Positions 13,673 to 21,522 of a DNA stretch of 23,806 nucleotides are shown in pieces (position 1 is the stretch's first letter; each line of letters begins with the position of its first letter). The stretch comes from Collinsella aerofaciens. GTDB taxonomy: Bacteria > Actinomycetota > Coriobacteriia > Coriobacteriales > Coriobacteriaceae. The notes under the pieces are model-generated. The model searched no databases, was not told where the DNA came from, and saw only the letters and a program-made list of their open reading frames with translations. The DNA is taken from assembly GCF_028209885.1 (NCBI RefSeq), contig NZ_JAQLEM010000033.1, positions 1 through 23,806 of the forward strand, written 5' to 3'. The position numbers and the translations under genes were made by a program.

Positions 13673-13685
13673 GAACTCTCCTCTG

Positions 13686-13759
13686 CCAAAAAGAAGTTGC
13701 GGTGGAATGCGGTCTGCGCGGGCCGGTTGAAGGCCAGGTTAGTCCGTATTCCACCGCAA
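13686..13759 (-). terminator. Terminator downstream of the M18 aminopeptidase gene
   Basis: On the minus strand TTGCGGTGGAAT (13748-13759) pairs perfectly with ATTCCACCGCAA (13697-13708) across a 39-base loop. CTTCTTTTTGGC follows. The long loop is unusual; inner pairing of GGCCTTCAACCGGCC within it may shorten it. Confidence 0.65.
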
Positions 13760-13798
13760 GTTATAAAGGGCTGGTTTGGTGCGCCTTACGAGGGTTGG

Positions 13799-15196
13799 TT
13801 AGGCGCGCTCGAGGAAGGCTTTGTAACCGCGGTAGGCCTCGTAGATATCGGCCTTGTTGGCGACCTCCCACAGGGCGTGCATGGACAGGACGGCAACGCC
13901 GGAGTCGATGACGTTCATGCCGTACTTGGCCATGATGTAGGCGATGGTGCCGCCGCCGCCCGCGTTGACGCGGCCGAGCTCGCAGGTCTGGAAGTCCACG
14001 CCGGCCTCGTCCATGATGTCGCGGACGAGGGCCACGTACTCGGCGTCGGCGTCGTTGGAGCCACCCTTGCCGCGGCTGCCCGTGTACTTGTTGAAGCACA
14101 GGCCGCGACCCATGAAGGCGGCGTTCTTGGTCTCGAACTTGCCGGCGTAGCCCGGGTCGAAGCCGGCGGACACGTCGGAGGAGAGCATACGGCTGCGGGC
14201 GAGCGCGCGGCGCAGGGCCAGCGGGCTATCCTCGCCGGCGAGCGTCATGATCTCGGCGACGGTGTTCTCGAAGAAGCGGCTCGTCATGCCGGTGGCACCC
14301 ACGGAGCCAATCTCCTCCTTGTCGACGATGAGCGTGATGCTCGTGCGCTCGACATTGGCCACATTGATCTGGGCGAGCATGGAGGGGTAGGCGCAGACGC
14401 GGTCGTCGTGGCCATAGCCCAAAATCATGGAGCGGTCGAGGCCCATGTCGCGGGCGGGGCCGGCGGGCACGACCTCGATCTCGGCGGAGAGGAAGTCCTC
14501 CTCCTCGACGCCGTACTGCTCCTTGAGGATGTCCAGGAACATCTGCTTGACGGGCTCCTTGGAAGCGTCCTTGTCGTCCTCATCGAACTTGACGGGGCGA
14601 CCGCCCACGATTACGTCGAGGATCTCGGCATCGACGGCGTCCTTGGCGGGCTTGGACATCTGCTCGCTCGAGAGGTGGATCAGCAGGTCGGAGATGGTAA
14701 AGACCGGGTCGTCTGCCTTGTCGCCGATATTGATGTCGACGGTGGTGCCGTCCTTTTTGCAGATGACGCCCACGAGTGCGAGCGGGGAGGCCACCCAGTG
14801 GTAGCTCTTGACGCCGCCGTAGTAGTGCGTGTCGAGGTAGGCCATGTCGCCGGCCTCGAAGGCGGGATTCTGCTTGAGGTCCAGGCGCGGCGAGTCCACG
14901 TGGGCGCCCAAGATGTTAAAGCCCTGCTCGAGCGGGGCGGTGCCCAAGTTGACGAGCATAAGATCCTTGCCGTGGTTGGCGGCGTACACCTTGTCGCCTG
15001 CCTTGAGCTCGCGGCCTTCGGCGATCACGGTCTCCAGGTCGACGTAGCCCGCCTCCTCGGCCATCTTGATACCGGTCTTGACGCACAGGCGCTCGGTCTT
15101 GTTCTCGCTCAAAAACTGCTTATAGCCGCGGCAAAGCTCCTCGAGCTCCTCGACTTGCTGTGGCGTGTACTTTTTCCATGCGCAGGGACGCTTCAT
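13799..15196 (-). CDS. apeA: M18-family aminopeptidase
   Basis: 465 residues from ATG 15196, which has AAAGGAG upstream; an earlier in-frame start would add 45 residues of unlikely composition. M18 enzymes are dodecameric zinc exopeptidases of the cytoplasm that trim N-terminal residues. Metal and catalytic motifs are visible: GAHVDSPRLDLK (His99, Asp101), VDKEEIGSVGATG (Glu-Glu pair), a central RSMILGYGHDDRVCAYPS block, and SMHALWEVANK with the last His. The length matches the ApeA-type (aminopeptidase I) branch better than the shorter ApeB branch, hence the symbol. It is divergent from polA and separated from yaaA by a terminator. Confidence 0.9.
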   Translation of the reverse strand: MKRPCAWKKYTPQQVEELEELCRGYKQFLSENKTERLCVKTGIKMAEEAGYVDLETVIAEGRELKAGDKVYAANHGKDLMLVNLGTAPLEQGFNILGAHVDSPRLDLKQNPAFEAGDMAYLDTHYYGGVKSYHWVASPLALVGVICKKDGTTVDINIGDKADDPVFTISDLLIHLSSEQMSKPAKDAVDAEILDVIVGGRPVKFDEDDKDASKEPVKQMFLDILKEQYGVEEEDFLSAEIEVVPAGPARDMGLDRSMILGYGHDDRVCAYPSMLAQINVANVERTSITLIVDKEEIGSVGATGMTSRFFENTVAEIMTLAGEDSPLALRRALARSRMLSSDVSAGFDPGYAGKFETKNAAFMGRGLCFNKYTGSRGKGGSNDADAEYVALVRDIMDEAGVDFQTCELGRVNAGGGGTIAYIMAKYGMNVIDSGVAVLSMHALWEVANKADIYEAYRGYKAFLERA

Positions 15197-15237
15197 GACG
15201 CAGGCTCCTTTCGGATCGATCGTGCTGGTTGATGTAC

Positions 15238-15268
15238 CGTGAGCCATCGTATCACGCGCGGGCTCACG
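15238..15268. promoter_or_regulatory. Inverted repeat between aminopeptidase and polA
   Basis: CGTGAGCC (15238-15245) and GGCTCACG (15261-15268) flank TACGAT read on the minus strand (15246-15251), a plausible -10 for the aminopeptidase. An operator is possible. On the plus strand TAAACT at 15315-15320 could be the polA -10. Confidence 0.35.
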
Positions 15269-15362
15269 TTGGCGGGGGAGCTTGATGTGCGGTGGCCGCG
15301 GGGCGGGGAGCGTGTAAACTGGAGTGAGCAAACCGTGCCCAGCCTAAAGCGAGGTATTCAAT

Positions 15363-18113
15363 ATGTCTGACAAGCGCCGCACCTTTGCCGTTATCGACGG
15401 CAACTCGCTCATGCATCGCGCCTTCCACGCCGTGCCGCCGACCATGAACGCGCCGGACGGTCGCCCCACCAACGCGATCTTTGGCTTTCTGAACATGTTT
15501 CTTAAGATGATCGACGCCTTTAACCCCGACGGTGTGGTCGTGGCGTTTGACAAGGGCAAACCGCGCGTGCGCATGGAGATGCTGCCGCAGTATAAGGCGC
15601 AGCGCCCGCCCATGGACCCCGATCTGCATGCGCAGTTCCCTATGATTAAGGAGCTGCTCGCCGCGCTCAACGTGCCGATTCTGCAGTCCGTGGGCTGGGA
15701 AGGCGATGACATCCTGGGAACCATGGCGCGCCTGGGTGAAGAGGCCGGCTGCGACATGCTATTGGTGACCGGCGACCGCGACATGTATCAACTCGTGACC
15801 GAGCACGTCAACGTGGTCTCGACCCGCAAGGGCCTGTCCGACGTGGCGATCATGACGCCCGAGAGCGTGGACGACCTGTATCACGGCATTACGCCGGCGC
15901 TCGTGCCCGATTTTTACGGTCTAAAGGGCGATACGTCGGACAACATTCCCGGCGTACCGGGCATCGGCCCCAAAAAGGCGAGCGCGCTCATCGCACAGTA
16001 CGGCAGCTTGGACGAGGTCATCGCGCATGCCGACGAGGTCAAGGGCAAGATGGGCGAGAACCTGCGTGCGCACATCGACGATGCGCTGCTGAGCCGCAAG
16101 GTCGCAACCATTCGCACCGATGCGCCCGTCGAGCTCGACTTTGACGAAACGTCCTTCCCGGCGTTTTCCGCCGACGAAGTCTCCGCGGCGCTGGGCACAC
16201 TCGGCATTACGGCCATGCAGAACCGTTTCTTGGCGCTGATTGGCGGCGAGGGCGGGGCTGCTGCTGCCTCCAGTGTGTTTGAGATACCTGCGATGGTTCG
16301 CGCAGCCGCCGGCGATGCTGACGCGCTTGGTGCCGTTGCGGCTGAGGTCTCCCGCGCGATTGATGCCGGCGAGTGGGTCGCCGCCGTGGTGGACGACGAC
16401 AAGGAAGAGGGCGCGCTCTTTGGACTGACGCGCACGCTGTGGTTGGCGACGTCCAAGGGCCTGTTCGCGCTCGAGGAGGGCGACGGCGCCTCCACTGCCG
16501 TAGTCGATGGCTTCAACTTCGCTCACGGTGTGATCGCCGGCGTGCTTGCGCGCCTGTTTATGGAGGGCCGCGTGGCGAGCCCGGATACGAAGGCGCTGCT
16601 GCACGAGCTTTCGCCCATCGATTCTTCTGAGCCCGAGCTCATGGATCCGCTCGCTGCCGATTCCACGCGTATCTTCGATACCGTGGTCGCTGCCTATCTG
16701 CTGGATTCCGATCGCTCCGAGTTCGATGAGGCATATCTTGCCGATACGTATCTGCAGATGGCGCTGCCTGCGGCGCGCGGCGCAGGGGGTGCTGGTGAGG
16801 ACGCTCCGGCGCCTGCCGCCCGTACTGCGGCTCTGACGCTGGCGCTCGTGGCGCCGTTGCGCGAGTGCATGGCCCGTGAGAATGCCGCCAACGTGTTCGA
16901 TGGCATCGAGATGCCGCTCGTTCCGGTACTTGCCAAGATGGAGCGCGCGGGCATGCTCGTGGACCCCGATCGCCTGCGCAGTCTGTCCGAGGGTCTGGCG
17001 ACCCAGATCACCGAGGTCGAGCGCAGTATTCGCGACCTGGCGGGTGACGAGACCTTTAATATTGGCAGTCCCATGCAGCTGTCGCACGTGCTCTTTGATG
17101 TGATGGGGCTTCCGACCAAGGGCCTCAAGAAGACTAAGCGCGGCTACTATTCGACCAACGCCAAGGTGTTGAGCGACCTTGCCCGCGACCACGAAATCGT
17201 GCGTCTGATCTTGGATTGGCGTGAAAAGTCCAAAATCAAGTCCACCTATCTGGACACGCTGGGCCCGCTGCGCCGTGGTGACGGTCGCGTACATACTACG
17301 TACAACCAGACCATCACGGCAACGGGGCGTCTGTCCTCGAGCGACCCGAACCTGCAGAACATCCCGACGCGCTCTGAGCTGGGCCGTACCGTCAAGACGG
17401 CGTTTTCGGCAGGCGAGGGAAGCGTCTTTTTGGCGGTGGACTACTCGCAGATTGAGCTGCGCCTGCTCGCGCATCTTTCGGGCGACGAGCACTTGGTGCG
17501 CGCCTTCAACGAGGGCGAGGACTTTCATGCCGAGACGGCGGCGCGCGTGTTTGGAGTGCCGGTGTCCGAGGTAACGCCCGACCTGCGCAGTCGCGCCAAG
17601 GCCGTGAACTTTGGCATCGTGTATGGTCAGCAGGCCTACGGCCTGTCGCAGTCGCTGCATATCTCGATGACCGAGGCGCGCGACATGATCGACCGCTACT
17701 ACGAGGCCTACCCGGGTGTGCGTACGTTCCTCGACAACGTGGTGGCACGCGCCAAGCAGACGGGCTACGCCGAGACCATGTACGGCCGCCGCCGTCATAT
17801 TCCGGAGCTCAAGGCCAAAAACCCACAACTCCGCGGCTTTGGTGAGCGCACGGCCATGAACCACCCCATGCAGGGCACCGCGGCCGACATCATCAAGATC
17901 GCCATGGCCCGCGTAAGCCGCCGCCTGGAAGAGGAAGGCTTTGCCGCCCACATGATCCTGCAGGTACACGACGAACTGGACTTTGAGTGCCCCATCGACG
18001 AAGTCGAGCGCCTAACCACCATGGTCCGCGACGTCATGGAACACGTAGTAGACCTCCACGTCCCCCTAATCGCCGAAGCTTCGACTGGAGTGACCTGGGC
18101 AGACGCCAAGTAA
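15363..18113 (+). CDS. polA: DNA polymerase I
   Basis: 916 residues. DNA polymerase I removes primers and fills gaps in replication and repair. The 5' nuclease domain (~1-295) has IDGNSLMHRAFHA, FDKGKPRVRMEM, GWEGDDILGTMA, TGDRDM and the helix-hairpin-helix VPGIGPKKASALI. The middle domain (~310-510) is low in conservation: the DxE (Exo I) motif of proofreading enzymes is absent, with only IFDTVVAAYLLD recognisable, so 3'-5' exonuclease is probably lost. The polymerase domain (~520-916) has motif A with Asp693 (VDYSQIELRLLAHLSGD), motif B with Lys746 (RSRAKAVNFGIVYG) and motif C with Asp870 (QVHDELDFE). ATG 15363 follows GCGAGGT. It is transcribed alone. Confidence 0.97.
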   Translation: MSDKRRTFAVIDGNSLMHRAFHAVPPTMNAPDGRPTNAIFGFLNMFLKMIDAFNPDGVVVAFDKGKPRVRMEMLPQYKAQRPPMDPDLHAQFPMIKELLAALNVPILQSVGWEGDDILGTMARLGEEAGCDMLLVTGDRDMYQLVTEHVNVVSTRKGLSDVAIMTPESVDDLYHGITPALVPDFYGLKGDTSDNIPGVPGIGPKKASALIAQYGSLDEVIAHADEVKGKMGENLRAHIDDALLSRKVATIRTDAPVELDFDETSFPAFSADEVSAALGTLGITAMQNRFLALIGGEGGAAAASSVFEIPAMVRAAAGDADALGAVAAEVSRAIDAGEWVAAVVDDDKEEGALFGLTRTLWLATSKGLFALEEGDGASTAVVDGFNFAHGVIAGVLARLFMEGRVASPDTKALLHELSPIDSSEPELMDPLAADSTRIFDTVVAAYLLDSDRSEFDEAYLADTYLQMALPAARGAGGAGEDAPAPAARTAALTLALVAPLRECMARENAANVFDGIEMPLVPVLAKMERAGMLVDPDRLRSLSEGLATQITEVERSIRDLAGDETFNIGSPMQLSHVLFDVMGLPTKGLKKTKRGYYSTNAKVLSDLARDHEIVRLILDWREKSKIKSTYLDTLGPLRRGDGRVHTTYNQTITATGRLSSSDPNLQNIPTRSELGRTVKTAFSAGEGSVFLAVDYSQIELRLLAHLSGDEHLVRAFNEGEDFHAETAARVFGVPVSEVTPDLRSRAKAVNFGIVYGQQAYGLSQSLHISMTEARDMIDRYYEAYPGVRTFLDNVVARAKQTGYAETMYGRRRHIPELKAKNPQLRGFGERTAMNHPMQGTAADIIKIAMARVSRRLEEEGFAAHMILQVHDELDFECPIDEVERLTTMVRDVMEHVVDLHVPLIAEASTGVTWADAK

Positions 18114-18148
18114 GGGCATGACCACAATTCCAAAGTAATACAAAACCA

Positions 18149-18182
18149 GAAGGACGCCCCTCATCAACAAGGAGCGTCCTTC
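18149..18182 (+). terminator. Terminator after polA
   Basis: GAAGGACGCCCC and GGAGCGTCCTTC pair with 11 of 12 matches around TCATCAACAA, 35 bases past the polA stop. The tail (GTTCAATAAAC) is poor in T, so efficiency is uncertain. Confidence 0.65.
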
Positions 18183-18250
18183 GTTCAATAAACATCAGCC
18201 AAAGTATCTAGGCGCCAAGACGCCATCCAGACGGCAAGCAAGTCACCGCA

Positions 18251-18380
18251 GGACCTGGCCGGGCGAGGCGGGTAAGTTTTTCGTAGATTCCGCACGAGCC
18301 GGAAAGCACTTAATGTGCTTTCCGAGCGAGCCCAGGACCTGACCGAGCGAAAAACTTACCCGCCTCGCCCGGCCAGGTCC
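18251..18380. repeat. 130-bp nested palindromic element
   Basis: A perfect 33-bp inverted repeat (18251-18283 and 18348-18380, starting GGACCTGGCCGGGCGAGGCG) encloses a second 10-bp hairpin (CGGAAAGCAC, TTAAT, GTGCTTTCCG at 18300-18324). A near copy of the outer arm's start, AGGACCTGACCGAGCGA (18334-18350), lies inside as a direct repeat. It sits between the convergent genes polA and the HAD phosphatase, where it could stop transcription in both directions. The size and nested structure also fit a REP/MITE-like repeat. Confidence 0.7.
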
Positions 18381-18391
18381 GACGAGCAACG

Positions 18392-19219
18392 TTAACGAGC
18401 CGCCAAGATGGCGTCGATGAGCGTCAGTACGCCCCCGTCGTTGTTGCTCGGAATGCGCCACTTGGCGTGCGCGTTCATGTGCTCCTCGGCATTGTCCACG
18501 ATAAAGCTGTGACCGACGCGCTCCAGCATGGGGATGTCGTTGTACGTATCGCCCACGGCGGCGGCGTCGGCGATATCGATGCCCAGGTGCTCGCACAGGT
18601 GCGCGACGCCGGCGCCCTTGTCGACGCCCAGGTTCATAAAGTCGATCCACTCGCGCCCGGCGTTGGTGACGTAGAGCTTGTCCGAGAACTCGGGGCTATA
18701 GGTCTCGCGGAAAGCGGGCTCGGCGTCGTAGCCGGGGAAGAAGACCGAAATCTTGTTGGACTCGAAATCAATGTCCTCAAAGCTGTCGACGTAGTTGATT
18801 GTGTTGTAGTAGACGCTGATCTCGTCGTGGTATTGATGGTCGCGGGCAAGCACGTAGAACTCGTCGAAGCAGCACAGGACGGGGACAGCGCGAGGATCCT
18901 CCGAGGCACGGTTCAAGACCTGCTGATACAGCTCCACGTCAATATTGCTCTTATAGATATAGCTGCCGCGATAGATCACGCAAGCTCCGTTGTCGGGACA
19001 AAAGGCGAGGCGGTTCTTGATACCCTCGAACATCTCCTCGAGCTTGGGGGCGGGACGTCCGCTGGCGGGGCAGAATACGATGCCGGCGTCGGCGAGCTTG
19101 TCCAGGCGCTCATCAAGACCCTGGGGCAGCACACGCTCGTCGGTCAGCAGCGTCTTGTCCATATCGACGGCGAGAATCTTAATGTTGCCGATGTTGGCGT
19201 CCGATTCGTAAGTTTGCAT
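18392..19219 (-). CDS. HAD-superfamily hydrolase, Cof-type (class IIB)
   Basis: 275 residues, a cytoplasmic phosphatase of the Cof/YbjI kind, usually acting on sugar phosphates or small phosphorylated metabolites. All four HAD motifs are visible: motif I DMDKTLL (Asp19 nucleophile, Asp21), motif II CPASGRP near residue 52, motif III Lys in DKGAGVAHL, and motif IV VGDTYNDIPML. Between II and III lies the alpha/beta C2B cap (YNTINYVDSFEDIDF, VFFPGYD). Position 4 of motif I is Lys-Thr as in normal family members, so activity is expected. The substrate cannot be predicted. ATG 19219 has AAAGGCG upstream. Confidence 0.85.
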   Translation of the reverse strand: MQTYESDANIGNIKILAVDMDKTLLTDERVLPQGLDERLDKLADAGIVFCPASGRPAPKLEEMFEGIKNRLAFCPDNGACVIYRGSYIYKSNIDVELYQQVLNRASEDPRAVPVLCCFDEFYVLARDHQYHDEISVYYNTINYVDSFEDIDFESNKISVFFPGYDAEPAFRETYSPEFSDKLYVTNAGREWIDFMNLGVDKGAGVAHLCEHLGIDIADAAAVGDTYNDIPMLERVGHSFIVDNAEEHMNAHAKWRIPSNNDGGVLTLIDAILAAR

Positions 19220-19493
19220 AAAAATGCGCCTTTCGTTTCGAGATTGTTTCAGACGTTATAACCATCAACTAGTAGTCGAGCGTATTTTCGCAGGAATGGT
19301 GCGTATTTGCACTGCAATTCACAAACTAATGAAAAAACTTTTCAGAAATTTGAATTTGTCGCTTGCGCAGCGTGCACTTTATCGTAATATAGCGAACATC
19401 GAAAACGGAGACGGCAAAAGAGCCGCTTACCGAGGAAAAGGTACCGTTTGCGATATTTGAATTGCGCCCGGCGATACGTGAAAGGAGAGGCAG
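19220..19493. promoter_or_regulatory. argG upstream region with candidate promoter at 19363-19390
   Basis: TTGCGC (19363-19368), a 16-base spacer and TAATAT (19385-19390) form a plausible plus-strand promoter. The sequence is AT-rich around it (19320-19360). A 100-base untranslated stretch follows, with small hairpins (CGGCAAAAGAGCCG; AAACGG pairing with CCGTTT), leading to the leader ORF. The short open frame here (from 19224) has no ribosome site. No clear ArgR box could be established. Confidence 0.5.
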
Positions 19494-19568
19494 ATGCAGT
19501 TCGTACAGATCATCACCACTGCAGACAATGCTCTCCGACGCCAGCGCGCAATTTCCCGACGACGATAA
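19494..19568 (+). CDS. Arginine-rich leader peptide upstream of argG
   Basis: 24 codons, MQFVQIITTADNALRRQRAI followed by SRRR and TAA. A strong ribosome site AAAGGAGAGG lies 5 bases before ATG. Six of the last ten codons are arginine (CGA CGC CAG CGC GCA ATT TCC CGA CGA CGA); four are CGA, whereas argG itself uses mainly CGC and CGT. A run of codons for the pathway's end product just before a biosynthetic gene is the mark of a ribosome-mediated attenuator: low charged tRNA-Arg would stall ribosomes here and change RNA folding downstream. It is too short for routine gene callers. Function is inferred from codon content and position. Confidence 0.65.
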   Translation: MQFVQIITTADNALRRQRAISRRR

Positions 19569-19722
19569 CAATCGTCTCTGTCCACATGGGGCGAATTGCC
19601 TCAACAGAGTCATTTTGAGGTCGTTGGGTTTAAGCACGACATAGTCGCATGTTTCTAGGGCATGCCTGTGATGCATTCTGCTGAATAACCTGATATTGCA
19701 CGGTTTTTGACCTCAAGGTGAC
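19561..19722 (+). promoter_or_regulatory. Candidate attenuator/antiterminator region of argG
   Basis: Hairpin GACGAT-AACA-ATCGTC (19561-19576) contains the leader's last Arg codon and stop. CCTCAA (19599-19604) can pair with TTGAGG (19615-19620). The segment GTCATTTTGAGGTC (19609-19622) can instead pair along 14 bases (two G-U) with GACCTCAAGGTGAC (19709-19722), just after a T run at 19704-19708. The two pairings of 19615-19620 exclude each other. A small GCATG/CATGC hairpin lies at 19647-19665. Folding was judged by eye. Confidence 0.5.
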
Positions 19723-19773
19723 TTGCAACTGACCGATGTTCTAACTAGCTACCAAGGGCGAAAGGAAACAGCC

Positions 19774-21000
19774 ATGAGCAAGGAAAAAGTCGTTCTCGCA
19801 TATTCCGGTGGTCTTGATACATCCGTATGTGTCAAGTGGCTCCAGGACGAGAAGAATCTCGACGTCGTTTGCGTCTGCGGCAACGTGGGCCAGGAGGAGA
19901 CCGGCCTGGATGCCAAAAAGCAGAAGGCGCTCGACCTGGGCGTTCTCGATTGCCAGGTGCTCGACCTGCGCGACGAGTTCTCCGATGAGTTCCTGACCAA
20001 AGCCATTGCAGCAAACTCCATGTACGAGAACAAGTATCCGCTGCTCTCCGCCCTGTCTCGCCCGCTGCTTGCCAAGAAGCTTGTTGAGGTCGCCCACGAG
20101 TTTGGCGCGACCTACGTCGCCCACGGCTGCACCGGCAAGGGTAACGACCAGGTTCGTTTTGAGGCCGCCGTCAAGGCCCTCGACCCCGAGCTTAAGGTTA
20201 TCGCCCCGGTTCGCGAGTGGGATCTGAAGTGCCGTCCGGACGAGGTCGCCTACGCACACGCCCACAACGTGCCGGTTCCCGAGGGTGCCAACGACAACCC
20301 CTATTCCATCGACGACAACCTGTGGGGTCGTGCCATTGAGTGCGGCCACCTGGAGGATCCCTGGAACGAGCCGCTCGACGACGCCTGGGTTATGACCAAG
20401 AACCCCGAGGACACGCCCGACACCCCGACCTATACCGAGATCGAGTTTGAGGCCGGCAAGCCCGTCGCCGTCGACGGCAAGAAGATGAAGCTCTCCGAGA
20501 TCGTCATCGCCCTCAACAAGATCTCCGGCGACAATGGCTTTGGCCGTCTCGATCTGGTCGAGGATCGCCTGGTGGGCCTCAAGAGCCGCGAGTGCTATGA
20601 GGTTCCCGGCGCCCTGACGCTCATCACCGCCCACAAGGCGCTCGAGGACATCTGCGTCGAGGGCGACCTGCTCAAGACCAAGATCAAGCTCGAGCAGGAT
20701 TGGGCCACCGCCGTGTACAACGGCCAGTGGTACAGCCCGCTCAAAAACGCGCTCGATGCCTTTATGGCCGATACCCAGAAGTTCGTGACCGGCACTGTCC
20801 GTCTGAAGTTCTTTAAGGGCAACTGCCATGTCGTCGGCCGCAAGAGCCCCTTCAGCCTCTACGACTACGGTCTGGCTACCTACGACCGCGACACCACGTT
20901 TGACGAGAAGGCCAGTGCCGGCTTTATCGAGATCGATACGCTGTCGCTCAAGACGTGGGCAAAGGTCCAGGGCCCCAGCTCTGCTGCCGCCCAGGCCTAG
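19774..21000 (+). CDS. argG: Argininosuccinate synthase
   Basis: 408 residues from ATG 19774, with CGAAAGGAAA upstream; the open frame extends further 5' but lacks a start signal. The enzyme joins citrulline and aspartate with ATP to form argininosuccinate. The N-terminal PP-loop AYSGGLDTSV (residues 9-18) binds ATP. Further family blocks are the VAHGCTGKGNDQVRFE aspartate/citrulline site, IAPVREW, YSIDDNLWGRAIECG and ECYEVPGALTL. The length is the normal one. It is preceded by an Arg-rich leader ORF, and argH lies about 520 bases downstream in the same direction beyond a terminator. Confidence 0.97.
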   Translation: MSKEKVVLAYSGGLDTSVCVKWLQDEKNLDVVCVCGNVGQEETGLDAKKQKALDLGVLDCQVLDLRDEFSDEFLTKAIAANSMYENKYPLLSALSRPLLAKKLVEVAHEFGATYVAHGCTGKGNDQVRFEAAVKALDPELKVIAPVREWDLKCRPDEVAYAHAHNVPVPEGANDNPYSIDDNLWGRAIECGHLEDPWNEPLDDAWVMTKNPEDTPDTPTYTEIEFEAGKPVAVDGKKMKLSEIVIALNKISGDNGFGRLDLVEDRLVGLKSRECYEVPGALTLITAHKALEDICVEGDLLKTKIKLEQDWATAVYNGQWYSPLKNALDAFMADTQKFVTGTVRLKFFKGNCHVVGRKSPFSLYDYGLATYDRDTTFDEKASAGFIEIDTLSLKTWAKVQGPSSAAAQA

Positions 21001-21153
21001 CGCCTCCTTCCCTTGGTATCCGCGCGGCCCATCCGCGTGATACATAACGGGCGCACGGGGTCCCTACCTTTCGTTATGCTTGCTGACACTTCTTAACATC
21101 GGTGGCCCCTACGTTCCGCCCGCATATATGATGCCGCGTCTGCGGCTGAGTCC

Positions 21154-21190
21154 GAGCCCCGCCGGGGTTGTCCGGCGGGGCTCCTTCTAT
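21154..21190 (+). terminator. Terminator after argG
   Basis: GAGCCCCGCCGG (21154-21165) and CCGGCGGGGCTC (21172-21183) form a perfect 12-bp stem with a short GGTTGT loop and a CCTTCTAT tail. The 150 bases before it contain no gene, only a weak inverted repeat CATAACG (21043) / CGTTATG (21072). Confidence 0.85.
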
Positions 21191-21233
21191 CAATTTGGCG
21201 GCTCTGCGCCTATATATATGAGGAGTATCCATT

Positions 21234-21404
21234 ATGTTCAATGCTATCGCGCATGCTTTACTTGCCCTCGCGCCCGAGTTCGATGCTGCAAGGGTCGAGG
21301 ACGTCCCTATGAGCCTGAAGGCCTGGATCGATGGTTCGCAGGGCAACATCCGGAGGGAGACGTTGGGCGCCAAGTGCATGGCGCGTCACTTCTTTGCAAA
21401 TTAG
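21234..21404 (+). CDS. Small protein of 56 residues, unknown function
   Basis: It reads MFNAIAHALLALAPEFDAAR, then VEDVPMSLKAWIDGSQGNIR and RETLGAKCMARHFFAN. AGGAG lies 8 bases before ATG 21234, and codon use is like that of neighbouring genes. An amphipathic N-terminal helix is followed by a mixed-charge region; there is no membrane span or Cys cluster. It begins about 50 bases after the argG terminator and ends 118 bases before argH, so it may share a transcript with argH. I do not recognise it. The ribosome site and AT-rich TATATATATG stretch just upstream favour a real gene. Confidence 0.5.
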   Translation: MFNAIAHALLALAPEFDAARVEDVPMSLKAWIDGSQGNIRRETLGAKCMARHFFAN

Positions 21405-21522
21405 CTACATGGCTCCGCACACGGTGGGGAATGTGTAAAACTAGCGGTTGAAAAATCGCTTTAGCGTTATGGCGCATTGCTTTGGGCGCTTGTTTTGGTA
21501 TTTGGAGAAAGGGGACGGTTCC

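Noticed and set aside
13568..15232. Long plus-strand frame opposite the aminopeptidase
   Set aside because: It is the shadow of the M18 gene: low-complexity Val/Leu/Gly/His composition with no recognisable motifs.
19224..19460. 78-codon open frame upstream of argG
   Set aside because: It has no ribosome site, overlaps the likely promoter, and its composition changes along its length. It is most likely non-coding.
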